Shown piece by piece: positions 1 through 7,161 of a DNA stretch of 7,161 nt (its first letter is position 1; each line of letters starts with the position of its first letter). Both the position numbers and the translations under genes were made by a program. The notes below the pieces were generated by a model that saw only the letters and a list, made by a program, of their open reading frames with translations, was not told the origin of the DNA and ran no database searches. This DNA is from Saprospiraceae bacterium (GTDB lineage: Bacteria; Bacteroidota; Bacteroidia; Chitinophagales; Saprospiraceae), in contig JAJDFU010000573.1 in NCBI GenBank assembly GCA_020528935.1, positions 1-7,161 of the forward strand, read 5' to 3'.

Positions 1-1
1 G

Positions 2-844
2 GACATGCGCGCTGACCTGGAATCCCGCAAACCCGCGCCCGAACCTCGGGCCAAACCGCGTCCGGAAAAGGAAAAAACCGCCGACGCTACGCCCCAGCCG
101 CAACGCAGGGAAAGCGGCGCCGTCAGCCGGGAAGGCAATGTGGAGATCATCGAAATGGACCGCATGCGCAAGCTCATTGCCGATCACATGGTGCGCTCCA
201 AGCAGACCTCTCCCCACGTGACCTCTTTCGTGGAGGTGGATGTGACCAACATGGTGAACTGGCGGAATCGCAACAAAAAGAACTTTCAGGAACGCTACGG
301 CGAGAAGATCACCTTCACGCCTCTGTTTATCGAAGCGGTGATCAAAGCGCTGCACGACTATCCCATGGTCAATATCTCCGTAGACGGCGACAAGATCATC
401 CGCAAGAAAGACCTCAACATCGGTATGGCTACGGCTATGCCCAACGGCAACCTCATCGTGCCGGTCATCAAAAAGGCCGATCACCTCAGCCTGATCGGGC
501 TGACCAAAACCGTGAATGACCTGGCTGCCCGCGCCCGCGACAACAAGCTCAAGGCCGACGAGATCCAGGACGGCTCCTTCACCATCACCAATGTGGGCAC
601 TTTCGGCAACGTGATGGGCACACCCATCATCAATCAGCCCCAGGTGGCCATACTGGCAACGGGGGCCATCCGCAAAAAGCCGGCCGTGGTGGAAACGGAG
701 TACGGCGATCTCATTGCCGTGCGGCATCTGATGTTCCTCTCCCTCAGCTACGACCACCGCGTGGTGGACGGTTTCCTGGGCGGCTCCTTCCTGCGCCGGG
801 TGGGCGACTACATGGAGCAGTTCGATCCCGAACGCACGATCTAG
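2..844 (+). CDS. 2-oxo acid dehydrogenase complex E2 subunit (dihydrolipoyl acyltransferase), C-terminal part, 5' truncated by window edge
   Basis: The E2 core enzyme transfers an acyl group from a lipoyl arm to coenzyme A in a cytoplasmic 2-oxo acid dehydrogenase complex. The frame is open to the left edge, so the lipoyl and subunit-binding domains lie outside the window. Counting from the first in-window Met (position 5, probably internal), residues 1-40 are a Pro/Ala/Lys/Glu-rich linker. Residues 45-279 are the catalytic domain, with TNVGTFG at 195-201, TPIINQPQVAILATG at 206-220 and the active-site motif HRVVDG at 251-256 (HxxxDG, His251 and Asp255). The TNVGTFGNVMG and GAIRKKPAVVE segments resemble Bacteroidota branched-chain or pyruvate-type E2 rather than the 2-oxoglutarate enzyme; this is from memory, so I give no symbol. 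Its TAG stop overlaps the stop of the convergent dismutase gene. Family assignment is very secure; substrate is not. Confidence 0.95.
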   Translation, partial: DMRADLESRKPAPEPRAKPRPEKEKTADATPQPQRRESGAVSREGNVEIIEMDRMRKLIADHMVRSKQTSPHVTSFVEVDVTNMVNWRNRNKKNFQERYGEKITFTPLFIEAVIKALHDYPMVNISVDGDKIIRKKDLNIGMATAMPNGNLIVPVIKKADHLSLIGLTKTVNDLAARARDNKLKADEIQDGSFTITNVGTFGNVMGTPIINQPQVAILATGAIRKKPAVVETEYGDLIAVRHLMFLSLSYDHRVVDGFLGGSFLRRVGDYMEQFDPERTI

Positions 845-1476
845 ACGGAAATCGCGATCCGGCGTGCCGCTTTGTAGCGCTGATTGACAGCCTCCCAGTT
901 GATGAGTTCGAAGAATGCATCCGCGTAGGCGGCCCGGCGGTTTTGGTAATGGAGGTAGTAGGCGTGTTCCCACACATCCAGCCCCAGTATGGGGCGACCC
1001 TGGTCTTTCACCACATTCATAAGCGGATTGTCCTGATTGGGCGTGCTGGTGACGAACAGCTCCCCCACCGGCTCGCTCACGCACAGCCAGGCCCAGCCGG
1101 AGCCGAAGCGTCCCAGGGCCGCTTTCTTAAAGGTTTCCTGGAAGCTCTCGTAGGTGCCGAAGGTGCGGTTCAGCGCCTTGGCGATCTGCATGTCTTCGTT
1201 CAGCGGATATTTGCCGGCGGGGCCCATGATCGTCCAGAACAAGCTGTGGTTGTAGTAGCCGCCGCCGTTGTTGCGTATGGTCGTAGAGTGGGTGGAAATA
1301 TTGGCCAGCAGTTGTTCGATGCTGGTATCCTTCACCCCTTCCTCCTCCAGGGCCGCATTGAGCTTGCGGGTATAGCCCGCGTGGTGTTTTTGGTGGTGAA
1401 TGCGCATGGTGCGCTCGTCAATTTGCGGCTCCAGGGCATCGTAAGGGTACGGTAGGTCGGGAAGTTCGAATTGCAT
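841..1476 (-). CDS. sodA: Superoxide dismutase, Fe/Mn family (Mn-type residues)
   Basis: This 211-residue protein is a full-length Fe/Mn superoxide dismutase, which converts superoxide to oxygen and hydrogen peroxide. The four metal ligands are visible: His27 (in RIHHQKHH), His77 (NHSLFW), Asp167 and His171 (DVWEHAYY). The outer-sphere glutamine sits at Gln148 in PNQDNP, the position used by Mn-type enzymes, and the residue cluster before His77 is GGGYYN rather than the AAQ pattern of Fe-SODs. This suggests a manganese or cambialistic enzyme, an inference from residues only. There is no signal peptide, so it is cytoplasmic. The ATG start fits the usual N-terminus (FELPDLPYPYDALEP) and is preceded by a weak AAAGG six bases upstream. 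It lies 53 bp downstream of the epimerase-like gene on the same strand and may be co-transcribed with it. No terminator separates it from the convergent E2 gene. Confidence 0.95.
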   Translation of the reverse strand: MQFELPDLPYPYDALEPQIDERTMRIHHQKHHAGYTRKLNAALEEEGVKDTSIEQLLANISTHSTTIRNNGGGYYNHSLFWTIMGPAGKYPLNEDMQIAKALNRTFGTYESFQETFKKAALGRFGSGWAWLCVSEPVGELFVTSTPNQDNPLMNVVKDQGRPILGLDVWEHAYYLHYQNRRAAYADAFFELINWEAVNQRYKAARRIAISV

Positions 1477-1529
1477 AATAAACCTTTGGTATACAAGACG
1501 TTCGGGGCAGGGGATGTTCGCCTACGCTC

Positions 1530-2459
1530 TCAGCTCTTTTCCATGGCTGCGACCACCTCCTTGATCCCCTGCTCGTAGGCCGTGGGGGTAAAGCCGAAGT
1601 GTTGGTCAAACTTGCTGCTGTCGAAGACGTAATCCTGCGTGTTTTGATACAACATCTCCGGCATTTCCCGCATCTCGGGCACGAACAGCCCCATCAGCTT
1701 TAGCATAAACGATCCCACCTCCCGGTAGCGGGCTTCCACGCCCATCTCCCGGGCAATGGCTTCGATCCATTCCTTGCCGGTGGGCGGATCCGGCCGGGTG
1801 GGCAGGTGCCAGACCTGACCGTAGGCGTTTTCGGTATTGCCCAACATGGCCGTGGCTTTGGCCGCATCGGGGGTGTAGGTAAAGGAATGGACCTTGTCGG
1901 CCTTGCCCATCCAGTTGGCCTTCCGGCCTTTGGCAAAGGGCTTGAACACGGTCTCTACGATCACGCTGTTTTCCACCCCGGGCCCGTAAAAATCGGCTGA
2001 GCGGGCGATAAGTCCCTGGATCTCGCCCTTATCCACCGCTTCCAGCAGCAGCCCGGCCACCTCCTTTCGCACCTGTCCTTTTTTGCTGGACGGCCCCACG
2101 GGCGCTTCTTCGGTCATGTGCGGAATGGCCGAGGGGGCGTACATATACACATTGTCGAAAAAGACCAGTTTGGTATCGTGCCGCCGGCAGGCTTCGATCA
2201 CATTGCGCATGAGGGGCACCCAGTTGCGCTGCCAAACGGCAATGCGGTACGGCAGGCCCACCGTGAGGTAGGCAATATCGCTGCCGGCTACGGCCCGGTC
2301 CGCATCTTCTTTTTTCGTCAAATCCGCAGCGATCAATTCATCGGTTTCATTTACCTTTTGCGGTGTGCGACTCACCAGCCGCACCTGAGGCGTATATCGA
2401 AGGAGGTCTTTAGCCAGGTCTTTCCCGATCGCACCGCCGGAACCGAGTATGGTTTGCAT
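1530..2459 (-). CDS. NAD(P)-binding atypical SDR / NAD-dependent epimerase-dehydratase family protein
   Basis: The 309-residue protein has an N-terminal Rossmann fold: ILGSGGAIG at residues 4-12 supplies the glycine-rich dinucleotide loop, and AADLTKKED (45-53) is the usual Asp-containing turn after the third strand. FFDNVYMY (100-107) matches the strand that normally carries the catalytic Ser/Asn, and RSADFYGPG (153-161) matches the extended-SDR substrate region. The usual YxxxK pair is not seen; the expected stretch reads PSSKKGQVRKE (123-133), a form I recall from atypical SDRs. Oxidoreductase or isomerase activity is therefore not assured, and the substrate is unknown. There is no signal peptide or membrane segment. 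The ATG at 2459 is placed at the glycine loop, leaving no room for a shorter protein. No Shine-Dalgarno is seen; an A/C-rich tract precedes the start. The upstream region is occupied from 2484 by a probable mobile element. Confidence 0.85.
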   Translation of the reverse strand: MQTILGSGGAIGKDLAKDLLRYTPQVRLVSRTPQKVNETDELIAADLTKKEDADRAVAGSDIAYLTVGLPYRIAVWQRNWVPLMRNVIEACRRHDTKLVFFDNVYMYAPSAIPHMTEEAPVGPSSKKGQVRKEVAGLLLEAVDKGEIQGLIARSADFYGPGVENSVIVETVFKPFAKGRKANWMGKADKVHSFTYTPDAAKATAMLGNTENAYGQVWHLPTRPDPPTGKEWIEAIAREMGVEARYREVGSFMLKLMGLFVPEMREMPEMLYQNTQDYVFDSSKFDQHFGFTPTAYEQGIKEVVAAMEKS

Positions 2460-2476
2460 AAAAAAGGGGTTTTTTC

Positions 2477-2483
2477 TTGCTTA
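2477..2483. repeat. Left copy of 7-bp direct repeat TTGCTTA (candidate target-site duplication)
   Basis: TTGCTTA occurs here and again at 2670-2676. Each copy is separated by one A from an 11-bp inverted terminal repeat. This is the arrangement left by transposition with a 7-bp staggered cut, so I read it as a target-site duplication. One copy plus the flanks would be the ancestral empty site. Confidence 0.55.
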
Positions 2484-2540
2484 ACGTGAGGTTGGAGGTC
2501 GAGTTGTTCGTTAAATGGCTGAATGTGAGAACCTCACGTT
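2483..2540. repeat. Inverted repeat AACGTGAGGTT / AACCTCACGTT at the left end of the element
   Basis: Positions 2483-2493 and 2530-2540 are perfect 11-bp reverse complements separated by 36 bases. The left arm overlaps the left terminal repeat, so the terminal motif occurs a second time inside the element in inverted orientation. Such subterminal copies are common in MITEs as transposase-binding sites; that role is inference. Confidence 0.6.
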
Positions 2541-2546
2541 GTACCT

Positions 2547-2611
2547 GGTAGATGGTAGTAGGTAGTAGAGCATGCTGACGTCCATATACCCCCTACCCAC
2601 TACCATGTACC
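2547..2611. repeat. Heptamer-phased inverted repeat (GGTAGNN units)
   Basis: Three direct 7-bp units run from 2547 (GGTAGAT, GGTAGTA, GGTAGTA). Four units in the opposite orientation run from 2584 to 2611; read on the other strand they are GGTACAT, GGTAGTG, GGTAGGG and GGTATAT. Arms 2552-2565 and 2593-2606 pair over 14 bp with one mismatch. The spacer holds the palindrome AGCATGCT (2569-2576). This is the centre of the putative mobile element. Confidence 0.6.
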
Positions 2612-2613
2612 GG

Positions 2614-2665
2614 GAGGTTGGGCCCTGACAAACATCGCTTTACGATAATGTCCTTGCCCAACCTC
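2614..2665. repeat. Long interrupted hairpin at the right end of the element
   Basis: GAGGTTGGGC (2614-2623) pairs perfectly with GCCCAACCTC (2656-2665). Inside, GACA (2627-2630) pairs with TGTC (2649-2652), and ATCG (2634-2637) pairs with CGAT (2643-2646) around a CTTTA loop, with small symmetric bulges between. The right arm overlaps the right terminal repeat. The structure could form in DNA or RNA. No T-tract follows on the plus strand, so it is not a canonical terminator. Confidence 0.5.
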
Positions 2666-2669
2666 ACGA

Positions 2670-2676
2670 TTGCTTA
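2670..2676. repeat. Right copy of 7-bp direct repeat TTGCTTA (candidate target-site duplication)
   Basis: This is an exact copy of 2477-2483, placed symmetrically outside the right terminal repeat. The TTG here also opens an upstream extension of the fdhD frame, but that extension shows no family similarity and I do not use it. Confidence 0.55.
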
Positions 2677-2774
2677 GAAAGATAAGGCCTGGCGTAGCGC
2701 GCATCCAAAATAATGCGCCCACTGCGGGTCGTCAAGCGACCAATTGTTTCAACTTTTGGACAAATTCGGAGCCC

Positions 2775-3620
2775 ATGGAGTCCGCCACCCGTTCCGTTGA
2801 ATTGCACAAACTGGCCGGCCGTCAAAGCGTCGAGCGTTCCGATGTACTGGCCACCGAAGAGCCGCTGGAGATCCGCCTGCTGTGGGGCCCGCTGCGCAAC
2901 CGGCGGCGGGAATCCATCGCCATAACCATGCGCACGCCGGGCGCCGACGAGGATCTGGCCCGGGGTTTCCTGTACACCGAAGGACTGATCTCCAACGCCG
3001 CCCAGGTGCAGGGCGTCCGTTTTCCGGCCGGCCCTCCGGCCGAAGAAGACCGGCAACACGTGATTGAACTGGAGCTGGACCCTGCCGTCGTATTGGAGCC
3101 GGAAAAGCTGAGCCGCCATTTTTATACCTCCAGCTCCTGCGGGGTGTGCGGTAAGGGTTCCATCGAGCTGTTGCGGCAGACCATTCCGTTTCTGCCGCGC
3201 AAGGGGCTGCCCCGGGTGGCCGTGGAGGTGCTGTACGGCCTGCCGGAAAGCCTGCGCAACGCCCAGCCCCTCTTTGCGCGCACCGGCGCCCCCCCCGCCC
3301 GCGCCGTGTTCGCGGCCGGGGTCCTCTTGGTGTCTGTGGCGGTAGGTGGCGGGCGCCACAGCGCTTTTGACAAACGCATCGGTGCGGCGGTGGGGCAGCA
3401 AGGGCTGCCGCTGCAGGGTGCCCGGCTGCTGGTGAGCGGGCGGGCCAGCTTCGAGCTGGTGCAAGAGGCGCTGATGGCGGGCCTGCCCATCCTGGCGGCG
3501 GTGGGTGCCCCCTCCAGCCTGGCCGCAGAGCTGGCCAAGGACTACGACATGACCTTGATCGGTTTTCTGCGCGACGGCCAGTGCAATCTGTATTCAGGGA
3601 AAGAGCGTTTAATTTTGTAG
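2775..3620 (+). CDS. fdhD: FdhD, sulfur carrier for the bis-MGD cofactor of formate dehydrogenase-type enzymes (divergent)
   Basis: FdhD moves sulfur from a cysteine desulfurase to the Mo-bis-MGD cofactor, which formate-dehydrogenase-type enzymes need for activity. The 281-residue length matches the family (about 280). Seen in order: EEPLEIRL (28-35), TPGADEDLARGFLYTEGLI (54-72), the sulfur-transfer pair Cys122 and Cys125 in SCGVCGK, GRHSAFDKRIG (193-203), SGRASFELVQ (221-230) and LIGFLRDGQCNLYSG (261-275). I chose the ATG at 2775 because conserved sequence begins soon after it and GGAG lies just upstream, with tight 3-base spacing. An in-frame TTG at 2670 would add 35 residues without family character, beginning in a repeat. 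Residues 170-195 are odd: the expected THAA reads PPAR, and the expected EDVGRH reads VGGGRH. The gene leads a likely operon with the molybdoenzyme 34 bp downstream and moaA. Confidence 0.92.
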   Translation: MESATRSVELHKLAGRQSVERSDVLATEEPLEIRLLWGPLRNRRRESIAITMRTPGADEDLARGFLYTEGLISNAAQVQGVRFPAGPPAEEDRQHVIELELDPAVVLEPEKLSRHFYTSSSCGVCGKGSIELLRQTIPFLPRKGLPRVAVEVLYGLPESLRNAQPLFARTGAPPARAVFAAGVLLVSVAVGGGRHSAFDKRIGAAVGQQGLPLQGARLLVSGRASFELVQEALMAGLPILAAVGAPSSLAAELAKDYDMTLIGFLRDGQCNLYSGKERLIL

Positions 3621-3654
3621 ATTCAAATAGCGAATTCCCTAAGCACCCATCCAC

Positions 3655-6009
<2,355 letters not shown>

Positions 6010-6023
6010 TTTTACCGAATGGG

Positions 6024-6047
6024 CAGCCGGGCTTTTTTCCCCGGCTG
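6024..6047 (+). other. GC-rich hairpin with T6 loop between the oxidoreductase gene and moaA
   Basis: CAGCCGGG (6024-6031) and CCCGGCTG (6040-6047) form a perfect 8-bp stem around the loop CTTTTTTC. The T-run is in the loop rather than after the stem, so it does not look like an ordinary intrinsic terminator. It starts 15 bases after the oxidoreductase stop codon. It could adjust the ratio of oxidoreductase to MoaA through RNA processing, stability or partial termination. The fold is seen; the role is inferred. Confidence 0.5.
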
Positions 6048-6066
6048 AATGCTATTGACACGACCT

Positions 6067-7068
6067 ATGAATGCACCGCGTCTATATGACAATCACGGCC
6101 GACTCATCAATTACGTCCGCCTGGCCGTAACGGACCGCTGCAACCTGCGCTGCTTTTACTGCATGCCGGAGGAAGGCATCCAGTACGTGGCCCGGGAAGA
6201 CCTGCTCACCTACGAGGAAATGCTGCGCCTCATGCACCTGCTGGCCGGCATGGGCATCGAGAAGGTGCGCATTACCGGCGGGGAGCCCTTCGTGCGCAAG
6301 GACATGCTGCCTTTCCTGCGCGACCTCTGCCGGGTGCCGGGCATCCGCAAGGTCAATGTCACCACCAACGGCACGCTCACGGCCGGCCGGGTGGCCGAAC
6401 TGCAGGCCGCCGGCATCCACAGCGTCAACCTCAGCCTGGACACCCTGGACCCCGAGCGCTTCCGCCGCATCACCCGCCGCGACCAGTTCGATGCCGTCCT
6501 GCGCACCTTTCGCGAATTGCTGGACCACGGCATGCCCACCAAGCTCAACGCCGTGGTCATGGCGGGCAAGAATATTGCCGACATCCTGCCCATGGTGGAG
6601 CTTACCCGCGAGCATCCGGTGGGCGTTCGCTTTATCGAAGAGATGCCCTTCAACGGCGAGGGCAGCCACTACCCCGTGCTGGAGTGGAATCACCGGAAGA
6701 TCCGGGCCTACATTCAGGAAGCCTATCCCGGCTTGGAAAAGCTGCCCGATCCGCCGCACAGCACCTCGGCCAACTACCGGGTGCCCGGCTACCGCGGTAC
6801 GGTGGGCATCATCGCGGCCTACAGCCGCACGTTCTGCGGCAGCTGCAACCGCATCCGCCTCACGCCCCAGGGCCTGCTCAAGACCTGCCTGTACGACGAC
6901 GGCGTGTTCAACGTGCGCGACCTCATGCGCCACGGCGCTTCGGACGAGCAGCTTCGCGACGCCTTTCTCTCCGCGCTGGGCAATCGCGCCAAAGACGGCT
7001 GGGAAGCCGAACAGAACCGGACCTTCGGCCTCCCCGTCACGGAGAGCATGAGTACGATCGGAGGGTAG
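6067..7068 (+). CDS. moaA: MoaA, GTP 3',8-cyclase (radical SAM, molybdenum cofactor synthesis)
   Basis: MoaA carries out the first step of molybdopterin synthesis, converting GTP to 3',8-cyclo-7,8-dihydro-GTP with two [4Fe-4S] clusters and S-adenosylmethionine. The 333-residue protein has the radical SAM triad Cys25, Cys29, Cys32 (CNLRCFYC), GGEP at 71-74, TTNGT at 99-103 and the second-cluster triad Cys257, Cys260, Cys274 (CX2CX13C, in FCGSCNRIRLT and TCLYDD). It ends in the double glycine (IGG) that reaches the active site in this family. I chose the ATG at 6067 because the family begins four or five residues before LYDNHGR and because the hairpin at 6024-6047 crowds the alternative in-frame ATG at 6049, which would add MLLTRP. 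It is the last visible gene of the fdhD group. Other cofactor genes (moaC, moaE, moeA, mobA) are not in the window. Confidence 0.96.
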   Translation: MNAPRLYDNHGRLINYVRLAVTDRCNLRCFYCMPEEGIQYVAREDLLTYEEMLRLMHLLAGMGIEKVRITGGEPFVRKDMLPFLRDLCRVPGIRKVNVTTNGTLTAGRVAELQAAGIHSVNLSLDTLDPERFRRITRRDQFDAVLRTFRELLDHGMPTKLNAVVMAGKNIADILPMVELTREHPVGVRFIEEMPFNGEGSHYPVLEWNHRKIRAYIQEAYPGLEKLPDPPHSTSANYRVPGYRGTVGIIAAYSRTFCGSCNRIRLTPQGLLKTCLYDDGVFNVRDLMRHGASDEQLRDAFLSALGNRAKDGWEAEQNRTFGLPVTESMSTIGG

Positions 7069-7130
7069 TTGGTAGGTTGGCAGTTGGGAGTTTACAGTTG
7101 GCAGTTGGCAGTTTACAGTCTGTAGTCCGC
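7067..7130. repeat. Degenerate heptamer tandem array, consensus AGTTGGC
   Basis: From inside the moaA stop codon the sequence reads in 7-base units: AGTTGGT, an 8-base AGGTTGGC, AGTTGGG, AGTTTAC, AGTTGGC, AGTTGGC, AGTTTAC, AGTCTGT and AGTCCGC. Positions 7082-7098 and 7103-7119 are near-identical, giving a 21-bp higher-order period. Any translation of it (LAVGSLQ-like) is a by-product of the repeat. I recall similar arrays between genes in Bacteroidota genomes. The last bases overlap a short palindrome, CCGCT-G-AGCGG (7127-7137). From 7138 to the window end I see nothing I can name. Confidence 0.65.
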
Positions 7131-7161
7131 TGAGCGGTGCTGGCCGAGGGCGAAAAGGCGT

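Larger units (their letters stand above)
2484..2669. mobile_element. MITE-like non-autonomous element, 186 bp, with terminal inverted repeats
   Basis: The segment starts with CGTGAGGTTGG at 2485-2495 and ends with its exact reverse complement CCAACCTCACG at 2658-2668. Counting the outermost base on each side (A and A) gives one terminal mismatch. A direct TTGCTTA abuts both ends. There is no plausible coding sequence inside, so it would need a transposase in trans. Internally it is a chain of three inverted-repeat modules: 2483-2540, 2547-2611 and 2614-2665. Short terminal repeats, a target duplication, no gene and strong folding are the hallmarks of a MITE or an inserted repeat. It sits between the divergent epimerase-like and fdhD genes. 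The alternative is a purely regulatory hairpin cluster with a chance direct repeat. I do not recognise the family. Confidence 0.55.

Noticed and set aside
2461..2475. A5-GGGG-T5 inverted run read as a terminator
   Set aside because: The stem is only A-T pairs with a 4-base loop and it abuts the epimerase-like start codon, where a terminator would make no sense.
2547..2611. Heptamer repeats as a CRISPR array
   Set aside because: The units are 7 bp and directly adjacent with no spacers, and no cas gene is present.
2625..2649. CTGACA ... GATAAT as a sigma-70-like promoter for fdhD
   Set aside because: The spacing is only 13 bases, and both boxes lie within the paired regions of the element hairpin.
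2751..2758. AACTTTTG as a Bacteroidota-type -7 box (TAnnTTTG) before fdhD
   Set aside because: It matches 7 of 8 positions but I find no -33 TTTG at the right distance, so I do not annotate it.
2670..2774. TTG start extending FdhD by 35 residues
   Set aside because: The extension begins in the candidate target duplication and lacks family similarity, while the ATG at 2775 gives the usual FdhD length.
2677..2774. A molybdenum-cofactor riboswitch upstream of fdhD
   Set aside because: The leader outside the element shows only a 6-bp inverted repeat and not the multi-stem aptamer pattern; the element hairpins are better explained as repeats.

Overview
The window suggests a GC-rich member of the Bacteroidota or a close relative. 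The acyltransferase at the left end reads like Bacteroidota branched-chain E2 proteins, none of the gene starts has a strong Shine-Dalgarno sequence at standard spacing, and the intergenic DNA carries degenerate heptamer repeats. The phylum is an inference from memory; I would not name a genus.

Layout. Positions 2-844 (+) hold the C-terminal part of a 2-oxo acid dehydrogenase E2 subunit, cut by the window edge. It meets a manganese/iron superoxide dismutase (841-1476, -) tail to tail, and the two stop codons share one CTAG. Upstream of the dismutase on the same strand is an atypical short-chain dehydrogenase/NAD-dependent epimerase-like protein (1530-2459, -). Positions 2460-2774 separate this leftward pair from a rightward molybdoenzyme group. 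That group is fdhD (2775-3620), a YdeP-type formate-dehydrogenase-like molybdopterin oxidoreductase (3655-6009) and moaA (6067-7068).

The three rightward genes make biochemical sense together. MoaA starts molybdopterin synthesis from GTP. FdhD sulfurates the finished bis-MGD cofactor. The large oxidoreductase would use that cofactor. No iron-sulfur, cytochrome or diaphorase partner subunit lies in the window, so the electron partner and the substrate remain unknown.

The most unusual signal is in the divergent intergenic region. A 186-bp segment (2484-2669) has 11-bp terminal inverted repeats, is bracketed by an exact 7-bp direct repeat (TTGCTTA), and is built almost entirely of nested hairpins, one made of 7-bp-phased units. 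It looks like a small non-autonomous mobile element (MITE-like) inserted 24 bp upstream of the epimerase-like start codon. A second 7-bp-phased array (consensus AGTTGGC) begins inside the moaA stop codon and runs toward the right edge. Other points of interest are an FdhD that lacks several residues I expect to be conserved, an incomplete iron-sulfur ligand pattern in the oxidoreductase, and a GC-rich hairpin with a T6 loop just before moaA.
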